64,000 nt of DNA from Yinghuangia seranimata (GTDB taxonomy: Bacteria > Actinomycetota > Actinomycetes > Streptomycetales > Streptomycetaceae): the NCBI RefSeq assembly GCF_029953285.1, contig NZ_JASAOI010000004.1, positions 62,001 through 126,000 on the forward strand, written 5' to 3'. Below are positions 51,267 to 60,800 of the stretch, piece after piece. The position numbers and the translations under genes are program-made. Every line of letters begins with the position of its first letter. Within the stretch, counting starts at the first letter, position 1. The notes beneath the pieces were generated by a model. That model had not been told where the DNA came from, made no database searches, and saw only the letters and a program-made list of their open reading frames with translations.

Positions 51267-51707
51267 CTACTCCGCGGCCTTCTTCAGCGCGTTGAGCCAC
51301 GCGGTGAGCGAGTCGTCCAGGGCGACGGCGAGGTAGTCGCGGTCGGCGTCGATCGGGGCACCCGCCCAGGACTCCCGGGTGTGGACCACGACCTCGTCGC
51401 CGTCCTGGGTGAACGTCCACTCGTGCACGCCGGTGATGCCGTGCGCGGGGCCGCCCCACAGGATGCGGTGCGGGGCCTCGACCGCGTAGACGGTGGAGTC
51501 GATGGACAGGCCCGCGGTCTCCCAGTGGAAGGTCGAGCCGGGGGCGACGGGGCCGTCGAGCCGGGCCACGTCCACGCCGTCCTGCCAGGTGGGCCACGCG
51601 TCGATCGCGGTGTGGATCTCCCAGACCCGCTCGACGGAGGCGGTGATCCGGATGGTGTGGTCGGCGACGACGGGGGCGTTCTCGTCGATGTTCGTGGGGT
51701 AGGTCAT
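51267..51707 (-). CDS. SRPBCC family protein
   Basis: This 146-residue START/polyketide-cyclase-like protein shows APVVADHTIRITASVERVWEIHTAIDAWPTWQDGV at the N-terminus and the strand pattern WTFTQDGDEVVVHTRESWAG. A long C-terminal helix (LDDSLTAWLNALKKAAE) follows. The fold binds a hydrophobic ligand in a deep cavity. The ATG at 51707 lies 50 bases after the carotenoid oxygenase stop on the same strand. In this operon it may carry or process an apocarotenoid or another lipophilic molecule; that is inferred from context. Confidence 0.85.
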   Translation of the reverse strand: MTYPTNIDENAPVVADHTIRITASVERVWEIHTAIDAWPTWQDGVDVARLDGPVAPGSTFHWETAGLSIDSTVYAVEAPHRILWGGPAHGITGVHEWTFTQDGDEVVVHTRESWAGAPIDADRDYLAVALDDSLTAWLNALKKAAE

Positions 51708-51757
51708 GGCGGGTCCTCGGAATCGGGGAGTCGGCGGTCGAGGTGGTTCGGGGCGGG

Positions 51758-53095
51758 TCAGGCCTGCGGCTCGGGGTCCGCGATCCAGTGCCCGTGGATG
51801 CCGGCCGGCACTCGGCGGGGGAGTTCGACGGCGGCCACGGTGGTCAGGTCGCGCGCGTCCAGCACGAGCAGTTCCGAGGCGTCGGCCTTGAGGTCGCTGA
51901 CGATGGTGAGCAGGTAGCCGTCGTCCTCGGCGGATCCGCCCGCGGCGGGCGCGAAGACGGCCTCGCCGGGCATCCGGCCCTCGCCGTGGGAGAGCAGCGT
52001 CTCCCGGCCGCTGAGCGTGTCGAACTTGACGGTGTGGTACCCCGACAGGCCGGCGCCGGGAAAGCCGATGGCGTAGCTGTATCGGTTGGCGGAACCGGTG
52101 TGCGCGTCGTTGATCGACGGGAACTCGGTGACCAGGTCGTTGAGGGCCTCGTCGGTCACCTTCCCCGTGGCCGGGTCCATGGTCCACCGGTGGAACGTCG
52201 AGCCGGCGTCGGGGCTGTCGCCGTAACCGGGGGCGCCGACCCACCACTTCCACGAGGTCTCCCACGCGGAACGGTCGAAGCGCGGCGCCTCGAGGACGAT
52301 CCGGCCCTGCGCGTCGGTGTAGGCGTTGGCGACGTGCAGCAGCGCCGCCTGGTCGGCCACCTCGAACCAGGTGGTCGCGCCACCGGCGCGCGGCATCACA
52401 CCGATGCGCAGCGGGACGTCGTCGTGCCAGCGGTAGGGGATGCCGGACTGCTCGGCGTGGTCGAAGACGACCGGCGCGTTGACGAAGACGACGTGCTCGC
52501 GGGTGATGGCGAAGTCGTGCATGAGCGAAGGGCCGGAGCCCTCGACGACCTCGGACCTGACGATCGCGCCGGAGGCGTCGGCCACGTAGTAGGTCAGGTA
52601 CGGCGGGAAGGGGCTGTAGCCGAAGAAGTGCAGCTCGCCGGTCTCCGGGTCCTCCTTCGGGTGCGCGGTCATCGCGCTCGTGAGCTTGCCGCCGAAGTCG
52701 TAGACGCCGATGGTGTCGAGCTCGGCGCTGACCTCCCAGGGCAGGTTGGCCTCCTGCAGGGCCAGGTAACGGCCGCCGTGGAAGATGATGTTGGTGGCGG
52801 CGGCGCTGACGTCGAGCTCGGTCCCGGTGAACGGCACGCCGTCCAGGAACGGGGTGCGCACCCAGCGGTTGCGGTACCACTCGGCCCGGCCGCCGGCCAG
52901 GCGTACGCCGTGGATCATGCCGTCGCCGCGGAACCAGTGCGTGGGGGTGACGCCCGGCTTGGGGTTGTGGCCGTTGCGGAAGTAGCGGCCGTCCAGCTCG
53001 GGCGGCAGCGTGCCGCGGACCTTCAGCTCGTGGCCGGTGACCTCGTCGGTGACGGGGGTGAAGTGGCCGCTGATGTACGGCTTTTCGAGTGCCAT
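51758..53095 (-). CDS. Carotenoid cleavage oxygenase family protein
   Basis: This 445-residue protein of the carotenoid/stilbene oxygenase (RPE65) family is a seven-bladed propeller with a four-histidine iron site. It opens with ISGHFTPVTDEV and GTLPPELDGRYFRNGHNPKPG. Candidate ligands occur in MTAHPKEDP, SLMHDFAI, STFHRWTMDP and the terminal GIHGHWI. FVNAPVVFDH and GYHTVKFD are also typical. The start at 53095 follows the MFS stop by two bases (TGACCATG), so the two are coupled. It would cleave a conjugated double bond of a carotenoid or stilbenoid with O2. No carotenoid biosynthesis gene is in the window. Confidence 0.9.
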   Translation of the reverse strand: MALEKPYISGHFTPVTDEVTGHELKVRGTLPPELDGRYFRNGHNPKPGVTPTHWFRGDGMIHGVRLAGGRAEWYRNRWVRTPFLDGVPFTGTELDVSAAATNIIFHGGRYLALQEANLPWEVSAELDTIGVYDFGGKLTSAMTAHPKEDPETGELHFFGYSPFPPYLTYYVADASGAIVRSEVVEGSGPSLMHDFAITREHVVFVNAPVVFDHAEQSGIPYRWHDDVPLRIGVMPRAGGATTWFEVADQAALLHVANAYTDAQGRIVLEAPRFDRSAWETSWKWWVGAPGYGDSPDAGSTFHRWTMDPATGKVTDEALNDLVTEFPSINDAHTGSANRYSYAIGFPGAGLSGYHTVKFDTLSGRETLLSHGEGRMPGEAVFAPAAGGSAEDDGYLLTIVSDLKADASELLVLDARDLTTVAAVELPRRVPAGIHGHWIADPEPQA

Positions 53096-53097
53096 GG

Positions 53098-54378
53098 TCA
53101 GGCCTTTCGCATCGAGAGGGCGGAGATGGTCAGGGTCACGGCGGCGCAGGCGAGGAACGCCGCGCCGTAGGAGGGGAGCCGGGTCAGGAAGGACAGGCCG
53201 ACGGCGCCGCCGATCTGCCGGGTGGCGTTGACCAGCCCGCCGGCCAGGCCGTTGTCCGCGGGCGGGACGCCGGTGGAGGACATCGCGGTCAGCCGGACGA
53301 AGGCCACCCCCAGCCCCACGCCGATGAGGAGCGTCGGACCCAGCAGGTCCACCGCGAACGTGCCGTCGGACGGGGTCCGGGCCAGCCAGGCCAGTCCGGC
53401 CGCGAGGACCAGCAGGCCCACGGGGAGCACACGGCGCCACGCGACCTTGCCGGTGACCCACGACGAGAGCGTGATCATGACGGCGAGGGGGAGTTGGGTC
53501 AGCCCCGCCTCCAACGGCGAGTAGCCGAGGACTCGTTGCTGGTAGAGCGGCAGGAAGTAGAACAGGCCGAGCCAGACCGCTCCCAGCAGTGCCATCAGCA
53601 CGTTGGGCACGGCCACCACGCTCATCCGGGCCGGCAGCAGCGGTTCGGCGGCGCGGCGCTGGAGCACCACGAACACGCCGAGCAGCACCGCACCGATCAC
53701 CGCGAACGGCCACGGGCCCGACAGTCCGTAGGTGAGCGCGACCAGCCCCGCGGTCACCGTCACCGCGCCCGGCGCGTCGAGGCTTCCGCCGCGCGGCGTG
53801 TCGGCCGCGACCAGCCGCCAGGTCGCCACCAGGACGCCCACGGCGAGGGGCACCATCACGACGAACACCGCGCGCCAGCCGTACCAGCTGGTGAGCAGCC
53901 CGCTCAGCAGCACGCCCGCCGCGCCGCCGGCACCGGAGACCGCGCCCCACACGCCGAGCGCGGTGCCGCGCCGCTCCTTGTCGGGATACAGCGTCAGGAC
54001 GAGGGCCAGCGCCGTGGGCGCCAGCATCGCCGCGCCGACGCCCTGGACCGCCCTGCACGCGATGAGCACGGCCGCCGTGGGCGCCAGTGCCGCGCCCAGC
54101 GAGGCGAGGGCGAACAAGCCGATGCCGAGCAGGAACACGCGCCGCAGGCCGTACACGTCACCCGCGCGCCCGCCCGGCAGCAGCAGCGCGCCGAAGACCA
54201 GGACGTAGGCGTTGACCGTCCATGTCTGGCCCGTGCCCGACAGGTCGAGCCCGGCCCGGATCTGCGGGAGGGCGACGTTCACGATCGACGTGCTCAGCAC
54301 GACCAGGAACTGGGCCGTGGCCAGAACCGTCAGCGGTATCCAGCCTGTCGTGGTCCGGTGCGGTGCGGTGCGGGTCAT
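53098..54378 (-). CDS. MFS transporter, DHA2-like
   Basis: This 426-residue major facilitator protein has motif C-like and DHA2 features: QFLVVLSTSIVNVALPQIR in helix 1, GRAGDVYGLRR in loop 2-3 and CRAVQGVGAAMLAPTALALV in helix 4. GVLLSGLLTSWYGWRAVF lies in helices 5-6. The ATG at 54378 is chosen; upstream in-frame codons enter the regulatory region. It heads the operon MFS - carotenoid oxygenase - SRPBCC and probably exports the product or a related toxin. A 21-bp element is 31 bases upstream of its start. Confidence 0.87.
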   Translation of the reverse strand: MTRTAPHRTTTGWIPLTVLATAQFLVVLSTSIVNVALPQIRAGLDLSGTGQTWTVNAYVLVFGALLLPGGRAGDVYGLRRVFLLGIGLFALASLGAALAPTAAVLIACRAVQGVGAAMLAPTALALVLTLYPDKERRGTALGVWGAVSGAGGAAGVLLSGLLTSWYGWRAVFVVMVPLAVGVLVATWRLVAADTPRGGSLDAPGAVTVTAGLVALTYGLSGPWPFAVIGAVLLGVFVVLQRRAAEPLLPARMSVVAVPNVLMALLGAVWLGLFYFLPLYQQRVLGYSPLEAGLTQLPLAVMITLSSWVTGKVAWRRVLPVGLLVLAAGLAWLARTPSDGTFAVDLLGPTLLIGVGLGVAFVRLTAMSSTGVPPADNGLAGGLVNATRQIGGAVGLSFLTRLPSYGAAFLACAAVTLTISALSMRKA

Positions 54379-54409
54379 GGCTCGACACTCGCAGCGGCCG
54401 TCCACCGCT

Positions 54410-54430
54410 CGCGTCGGTAGTCATTACCTA
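54410..54430 (-). promoter_or_regulatory. Shared 21-bp promoter element, copy 1
   Basis: Read on the minus strand, the first 19 bases are TAGGTAATGACTACCGACG, ending 31 bases before the MFS start codon. The copy at 57583-57603 differs at two positions. Immediately upstream an imperfect inverted repeat (54428-54455, arms CTAGGT...ACTCCC and GGGAGTACCTAG) overlaps it. A binding site of the neighbouring LAL regulator is the simplest explanation. Confidence 0.65.
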
Positions 54431-54551
54431 GGTGACTCCCCGTGGGAGTACCTAGCCGACCGGAAGCACCCCGATATCCCACCGAAGACCATCGTGTTGG
54501 TTGATCAAGTCCCCGTTTCCCCGCGGCTCGTGACCGCGTAGGTTCCCGGAC

Positions 54552-57212
54552 ATGCCCGAGAACAACACTGATGCGCTGATCGGCCGTCGGGACGAGATAC
54601 GCCGGCTCGACGCCCTGCTGCAAGCGGCACGTCAGGGGCGGGGCGGCGCCCTGGTCCTGCGCGGTGAACCGGGCATCGGCAAGAGCGCGCTGCTGCGGCG
54701 TCTGGACGAGGCCGCCACCGGATTCCTCGTCATGCAGGCGTCCGGTGCGGAGTTCGAGATGGAGCTGCCGTTCGCCGCGCTGCACCAGTTGCTCGCGCCC
54801 GTGACCGGCCTGATGCCGGCGCTGTCGGCGCCGCACCGCAAGGCGCTGGAGGTCGCCTTCGGCCTCGACACCGGAACACCCGACCCGTTCCTGGTCGGCG
54901 TCGCCGCGCTGAGCCTGCTGGTGGAGACCGTCCAGGAACGCCCGCTCCTGTGCGTCGTGGACGACGCGCACTGGCTGGACCAGGCGTCGGCCAAGGCGCT
55001 GACCTTCCTGGCCCGCCGGGTCTCGGCCGAGCGGATCGCCCTCGTGTTCGCCGCGCGTGAGCCCAGCCGGCTGCCCGGGCTGGACGAACTGCCCGGCCTC
55101 CCGCTCCAGGGCCTCGGCGAGGCCGACGCCCGCGCGCTGCTGGCCGCGGCCGTCCGCGCCCCGCTGGACGAGCGGGTACGCGACCGCATCCTGGCGGAGG
55201 CGCGCGGCAACCCCCTCGCGCTGGTGGAGCTCCCCAGGACCGCCGGACTCGCCGGGATGGCGGGCGGGTTCGCCCAGCCCGACTCCGTCCCCAGCGTGAT
55301 CGAGCAGAGCTTCAGGTCCCGCCTCGACCTCCTGCCGCCGCCGGCCCGGCTGCTCGTGACCGTCGCCGCCGCCGATCAGATCGGCGACCCCGACCTGCTG
55401 TGGCGTGCGGCCGGAGTCCTCGGTATCTGCAAGTCCGCCGTCGCGGAGTCCCTCCCGCTCGTCGAGTTCGGCACCCGGATCCGGTTCAGCCACCCCCTCG
55501 CGCGCTCGGCCGCCTACCACGCGGCGACCCCGGAGGACCGGCGCAGGGCGCACGAGGCGTTGGCCGCCGTGACCGACCCGGTCGCCGACCCCGACCGGCG
55601 GGCCTGGCACCGCGCCCAGGCCGGCGCGGGCCCGGACGAGCAGGTCGCCGCCGAGCTCGAAGCCTCCGCCACCCGCGCCCAGGAACGCGGCGGCGTCGCG
55701 GCGGCGGCGGCCTTCCTCGAACGCTCGGCCGCGCTCACGATCAACCCGGTCCGCCGCACCGAGCGGGTCCTCGCCGCCGTCCAGGCCAAGCTCTCGGTGG
55801 GCGACTTCGACACGGCGGCCGACCTGCTCGGCACCGTCCGGACCGACGATCCGGGCCAGGCCGCCAGGGCCGACCTGCTCCGCGGCAGGCTGTCGTTCGT
55901 CCGACGCCGCGGCGACGAAGGCCCCACCGAGCACGTCCTGCGCGCCGCCGCCCGGCTCGCGGCCACCGACCCCGCCCGGTCGCGGGAGTGCTATCTGGAC
56001 GCCGTCGAGATGGGCCTCCTGCTCGGCGACCTCGACGAGGTGGTGCAGGCCGCCGTGAAGGCCTCGCTGCCGGACGAGCCGACCTCCGGCGTCGCGGCGG
56101 TCCTGGCCGGCCTGATCAGCCTGGTCGGCGACGGGCACGCGGCGGCGGGGGAGATCCTCAAGCCCGTCGTCGCCGACGCCGAAGCGGAGGTGTGGGCCAG
56201 GCGGCCGTCTCTCGGCTTCATGCTGGCCTCCGAGCTGTGGGACTTCGCCGCCCTGCGCGGCTTCGCCACCCGCGCCGTCGCGGCCGGCCGCGAGACGGGC
56301 TCCTTCCACGCGCTGCCCATCGGACTGGCCATGCAGGCCACCGCGTCCGTGCACGCGGGCGACTTCGGCACCGCGATGGAGCTGATCTCCGAGGAGGAGG
56401 CGATCGCCGGCGCCACCGGCGCGGCACCGCTGGTCTACCCGCGCCTCCACCTGGCCGCGATGCGCGGGCGGCGCGAAGAGGTCGCCGAACTCGCGTCCGT
56501 GGACCACAAGATGAGCCTGAGCGAGCAGTGGGCCGCGGCCGTGGTCGGCAACGGCCTGGCCGACTACCCGGCCGCGCTCGAAGCCGCGACACGGGCGGTC
56601 GAGTACGGCGCCAGCGTCACCGCGGGGCTCGCCCTGCCCGAACTGGTCGAGGCGGCCGTACGCTGCGGTGAGACCGAGGTCGCCGCGGCGGCCCTGGCGT
56701 CCCTCCAGGAGCGCACGCGGGCGGGCCGGCACGCGTGGGGTCTCGGCGTCGAGGCCTACGCACGGGCCCTGGTGACCGAGGACGAGTCCGCCTATCAGGA
56801 GGCGGTCGACCTGCTCGACGACGGCGCGATGGTCGTCTACCGCGCCCGGGCGCATCTGCTGTACGGGGAGTGGCTGCGCCGCCAGGGCCGACGGCGTGAC
56901 GCCCGGACCGCGCTGCGGGCCGCGCACGAGGCGATGTCGGACCTCGGCCTCGAGGCGTTCGCCGAACGCGCCGCGGGCGAGCTGCGCGCCACGGGCGAGC
57001 AGGCCCGCAGCCGCACGTCGAAGGCGTCCGACCAACTGACCATGCAGGAAGTGCACATCGCCCGCCTGGTCGCCGACGGCGCCACCTCCAAGGAGGTCGC
57101 GGCGAAGCTGTTCCTCAGCCCGCGGACGGTCGACGCGCACCTGCGCAACATCTTCCGCAAGCTCGGCCTCACCTCACGCCGGCAGCTGCGGGACCTGCCC
57201 GACATCCGTTAG
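54552..57212 (+). CDS. LAL-family LuxR transcriptional regulator
   Basis: This 886-residue large ATP-binding LuxR regulator has Walker A GEPGIGKS at residues 38-45 and Walker B LLCVVDDAHWLD near 133-144. A long helical repeat region (about 400-800) ends in a LuxR helix-turn-helix at about 828-880 (LTMQEVHIARLVADG, SKEVAAKLFLSPRTVDAHLRNIFRKLGL). The ATG at 54552 has no clear ribosome binding site, so a leaderless transcript is possible. It is divergent from the MFS-carotenoid oxygenase-SRPBCC operon, and its 3' end overlaps the convergent DUF2255-like gene by 39 bases. It is the probable pathway activator. Confidence 0.9.
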   Translation: MPENNTDALIGRRDEIRRLDALLQAARQGRGGALVLRGEPGIGKSALLRRLDEAATGFLVMQASGAEFEMELPFAALHQLLAPVTGLMPALSAPHRKALEVAFGLDTGTPDPFLVGVAALSLLVETVQERPLLCVVDDAHWLDQASAKALTFLARRVSAERIALVFAAREPSRLPGLDELPGLPLQGLGEADARALLAAAVRAPLDERVRDRILAEARGNPLALVELPRTAGLAGMAGGFAQPDSVPSVIEQSFRSRLDLLPPPARLLVTVAAADQIGDPDLLWRAAGVLGICKSAVAESLPLVEFGTRIRFSHPLARSAAYHAATPEDRRRAHEALAAVTDPVADPDRRAWHRAQAGAGPDEQVAAELEASATRAQERGGVAAAAAFLERSAALTINPVRRTERVLAAVQAKLSVGDFDTAADLLGTVRTDDPGQAARADLLRGRLSFVRRRGDEGPTEHVLRAAARLAATDPARSRECYLDAVEMGLLLGDLDEVVQAAVKASLPDEPTSGVAAVLAGLISLVGDGHAAAGEILKPVVADAEAEVWARRPSLGFMLASELWDFAALRGFATRAVAAGRETGSFHALPIGLAMQATASVHAGDFGTAMELISEEEAIAGATGAAPLVYPRLHLAAMRGRREEVAELASVDHKMSLSEQWAAAVVGNGLADYPAALEAATRAVEYGASVTAGLALPELVEAAVRCGETEVAAAALASLQERTRAGRHAWGLGVEAYARALVTEDESAYQEAVDLLDDGAMVVYRARAHLLYGEWLRRQGRRRDARTALRAAHEAMSDLGLEAFAERAAGELRATGEQARSRTSKASDQLTMQEVHIARLVADGATSKEVAAKLFLSPRTVDAHLRNIFRKLGLTSRRQLRDLPDIR

Positions 57213-57551
57213 CAGCCGCATGGTGGTGGCCGCGGCCTCGTGCCCGTTCATCGACTCCACCGGTCCGGGCCAACCCAACCCGTACTTGGCCCGATACGCG
57301 CCGGACACGCGCTGGACGAGCTCGGGGTCGTCCACCGGCTGGACGGTCGCGGTCAGCCGTACCCCGGCCACCTCCACCTCCGCCTCCGCGTGCCGCAGGA
57401 GCCGGCGGTACCAGGCGCTGCGCCGCCCGAACGCCGAGCGGACGTAGGCCTCTTCGTCGACCACCACCACCCAGACCGTCCGGGCCGACCACCGGCCGTC
57501 CGCGTGCCGTACCCGAATGACGATCTCCGCGCGATCCATCGCCGTGTTCAT
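57174..57551 (-). CDS. DUF2255-like small protein
   Basis: This 125-residue protein resembles the DUF2255/flavin-split-barrel group: TVWVVVVDEEAYVRSAFG near residue 25 and RRSAWYRRLLRHAEAEVEVAG, then RVSGAYRAKYG near 80. Such proteins may bind flavin or deazaflavin, but no activity is proven here. The ATG at 57551 is used. Its 3' end runs 39 bases into the regulator gene. Its promoter region carries the same 21-bp element, at the same distance from the start codon, as the MFS operon, so the two are probably co-regulated. Confidence 0.7.
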   Translation of the reverse strand: MNTAMDRAEIVIRVRHADGRWSARTVWVVVVDEEAYVRSAFGRRSAWYRRLLRHAEAEVEVAGVRLTATVQPVDDPELVQRVSGAYRAKYGLGWPGPVESMNGHEAAATTMRLLTDVGQVPQLPA

Positions 57552-57582
57552 GGAACGACCTTCGCCGCACGGGCACTACCTA

Positions 57583-57603
57583 CGCGTCGGTGGTCATCAC
57601 CTA
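57583..57603 (-). promoter_or_regulatory. Shared 21-bp promoter element, copy 2
   Basis: Read on the minus strand, the first 19 bases are TAGGTGATGACCACCGACG, ending 31 bases before the start of the DUF2255-like gene, exactly as in copy 1. A related half, TAGGTAGTGCCC, follows directly at 57582-57571, 21 bases downstream, i.e. two helical turns away. Confidence 0.65.
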
Positions 57604-57657
57604 CATAGGCGGACATCGCCGACGCGAGCGGAGTGCCCCCGCGACGACGCTGAAGCC

Positions 57658-57870
57658 ATGACGAACATCGACATGAACCTCGAAGCGGCGAACGACACCG
57701 ACGCCAAGAAGAGCAAGAGCACGAAGAAGAACAAGAACAAGACCCGGCGCCGCGTCGCCAAGGCACTCGCGTACTTCGCCCTGGTCTTCACCGGCCTCCT
57801 GGTCCTGGCCGAGCCGTGGCTGCTGGTCGCGGTGGCCGCCCTGCTCCTGGCGATCTCCCTCTGGGACTGA
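57658..57870 (+). CDS. Small Lys-rich membrane protein
   Basis: This 70-residue protein has a strongly basic segment (KKSKSTKKNKNKTRRR at about 19-34) followed by one or two hydrophobic helices (ALAYFALVFTGLLVLAEPWLLVAVAALLLAISLWD) at the C-terminus. The ATG at 57658 lies 54 bases from the 21-bp element on the opposite side of the DUF2255-like gene. No family is recognised. The basic patch could bind nucleic acid or phospholipid at the membrane. Confidence 0.6.
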   Translation: MTNIDMNLEAANDTDAKKSKSTKKNKNKTRRRVAKALAYFALVFTGLLVLAEPWLLVAVAALLLAISLWD

Positions 57871-57896
57871 CCCGCGCCGCGGTGCGTGTCGCGTGC

Positions 57897-60800
57897 TCAG
57901 TACACGTCACGGACGTAGCGCTTGTCGGCGGCGAGGCGCTTGACGTACGCGCTCGCCGCCTCGTCGGTCAGGCCGCCGTGGGTGGCGACCAGTGTGCGGA
58001 GGGCGGCGTCCACGTCTTTGGCCATGCGGGAGGCATCGCCGCAGACGTAGAAGTGGGCGCCGTCCTCCAGCCATTCCCACAGCCGGCGGCCGTGTTCGTG
58101 CATGCGGTCCTGGACGTAGACCTTGCTGCGCTGGTCGCGGGAGAACGCGGTGTCGAGGCGGGCGAGGACGCCGTCGGAGCGCAGCTCGGCGAGCTCGTCC
58201 TGGTAGTAGAAGTCGGTCGCCCGGTGCTGTTCGCCGAAGAAGAGCCAGTTGGGGGCGGTGTGGCCCTGGGCGCGGCGGTCGTCGAGGAAGCCGAGGAACG
58301 GGGCGACGCCGGTGCCGGGCCCGACCATGATCATCGGGGTGCGGGGGTCGGCGGGCGGCCGGAAGTGCGGTGCGGGCTGGATGCGGACCGGTATCGGCGT
58401 GCCCGGCGCGGTGTCCGCGAGGAACGCGGAGCAGACCCCGTGCCGGGCGTGTCCCGCCGCGTTGTCGTAGCGGACGACGGAGACGGTGACGGAGACCTTG
58501 GCGGGGTCGGTGCGGGGGCTCGACGAGATGGAGTAGAGGCGGTTCCGGAGGGGCTTGAGGACGTCGGCCCATTCCTGGGCCGTCGCGCGCACGGGGTGTT
58601 CGGCGAGGGCGTCGGCGGCCTGGCGCCCCCAGGACCACTGGGCGAGTTCGCCGTGGTTGTCGGGGCGGAGCAGTTTGCGCAGGTGGCGGTCGCCGGTCCG
58701 GTCGGCGAGGAACCGCAGCAAATCGGGGGTGACCTTCGCGATGTCGAGGTGCCGGTGGAGCGCCTCGCCCAGGGCGACCCCTCCGGGGCCTTCGAGTTCG
58801 ACCGGCGTGTGGGGGTCCAGGCCGGTGAGCGCGAGCCATTCGGCGACCAGCTCAGGGCTGTTGGTCGGGCGGACGCTGAGCGCGTCGCCCGCCTGGTAGG
58901 TCAGGCCGGCGCCGGCGAGGTCGAACGTGAACTGCCGGACCTCCTTGGCGGCTCCGGGCAGGCTGAGGAGCCGGTTGCCGACCAGCGGCGCCGGAACCGC
59001 CGTGGATGTACGGGAGTTCGGGGCGGGCGCCGGTGGGACGGTCGGACGCGGGCTTGCCGCGGGCGCCGCCGTAGCGGTGTCGCCGGCAAGCGACACGATG
59101 ACCTGGTCGAGCCAGCTGTCGGCGGCGGTGGCGAAGTCCGGTTCGCAGTCGATGCGTTCGGCGAGGCGTGTGGCGCCGAGTTCCGCCAGGCGCCGGTCGA
59201 GGCGGCGGCCGTGTCCGCAGAAGTCGTCGTAGGAGGAGTCGCCGAGCGCGAGGACGGAGTAGCGCAGGTTCTCGAACGTCGCCGTGGTGGCGTTGAGGGT
59301 GTCCCAGAAGCCGCTGCCGTTGTCGGGGGCGTCGCCGTCGCCGAAGGTGCTGGTGATGAGCAGCGCGTCCGTGGCGGGGAGGGCCGCGGGGTCGGCGTCG
59401 TCCATGCCGAGCAGGGTGACGTCGTGCCCGGCGGCGGTGAGCCGCGCGGCGACGGTGGCGGCGAAGTCCTCGGCGTTGCCGGTCTGCGAGGCCCACAGCA
59501 CCGCGACCGGGCGCCCGGCCGACGCGACCGGCGCGGGCTCGGCCGCGAGGCCGGTGCCCACGGCCACGCCGGGCAGCGGGGCGCGGGAGAAGGCGCCCGC
59601 GAGCATGCCGTCGACCCACAGCGCGTGGTCGGGGCGCAGCGGGGCGGTCGCCGGCAGGACGGGGATCCCCGGTGCTCCGGTGTGGACACCGGCGAGGAAG
59701 CCCGCGAGGTAGAGCTGTTCGCGTTCGTCGAAGGAGGGCCTGACCAGGTCGCGGATGCCCAGCAGGTCGGCGAGGGCCGCGACGGCGGCGTCCTGCGCCG
59801 CCGGGGCGTCCGCTGTCTCGGCGGCGGACGTCGGGCTGTCGGCAGAGCTGTCGGCAGAGCTGTCGGCAGTGCGGGTCGGCGCGACCACAACCGGCGCCGT
59901 GCTCTTCGCGAGGGCGACCGCGCAGACCTTCAACTCCGGTTGGAAGGACAGCGGGTCGACGGCGTCGTTCGTGACGGCGTTGACGCTCAGATACTCGCCG
60001 AACAGGTCGTTCCAGTGGAACGGGGCGAAGCAGCAGCCGGGCAGGACCCGGTCGGTGACGACAGCGGGCAGGACGGCCTTGCCCCGGCGGGAGGCGACCT
60101 CGACGGAGTCGCCGTCCGTCAGACCGAGGGTGCGGGCGTCGTCGGGGTGGATCTCGACGAACGGGCCCGGGTTGAGCTTGTTCAGCTTGTCGACCCGGCC
60201 GGTCTTGGTGAGGGTGTGCCACTGGTGTTGCAGGCGCCCGGTGTTGAGGACGAACGGGTAGTCGTCGTCCGGCATTTCCTTGGCGGGCATGTGCGGGCGG
60301 GGGAAGAACACCGCCCGCCCGGTGGCCGTGGGGAAGGTCGGCCCTGTGCCCGCTCCCAGCGCTTCGAGGTAGCGGATCGGGTTGCGGTCGGGGCCGCCCG
60401 GGGCGGCGGGCCACTGGACCGGCGTGGCGCGCAGCCGGTCGTAGGTGACGCCGCGCAGGTCGTACCCGGTCTTCGGATTGTGGGCGCGCTTGATCTCCTC
60501 GAAGACGTCCTCGGCCGTCTCGTACGCGAACGCCTCGGCGTAGCCCATGGCCTGGGCGACGCGGGCGATGATCTTCCAGTCCGCCGCGGCCTCGCCGGGC
60601 GGGTCGGCGGCGGGCCGGGCGAGCGTGAGGTTCCGCTCGCTGTTGATCAGGACGCCCTCGGTCTCGGTCCACAGCGCGCCGGGCAGCACGACGTCGGCGT
60701 AGCCGTTGGTCTCGGTGTCGGCGAACACGTCCTGCGTGACCACGAATTCGGCGGCTTCGAGGCCTTTGATGACCGTCTTGCGGTTGGCGACCGAGGCGAC

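Noticed and set aside
59836-59871. Three 12-bp tandem units
   Set aside because: They simply encode the Ser/Ala/Asp linker of the nitrate reductase fusion; no separate element is needed.
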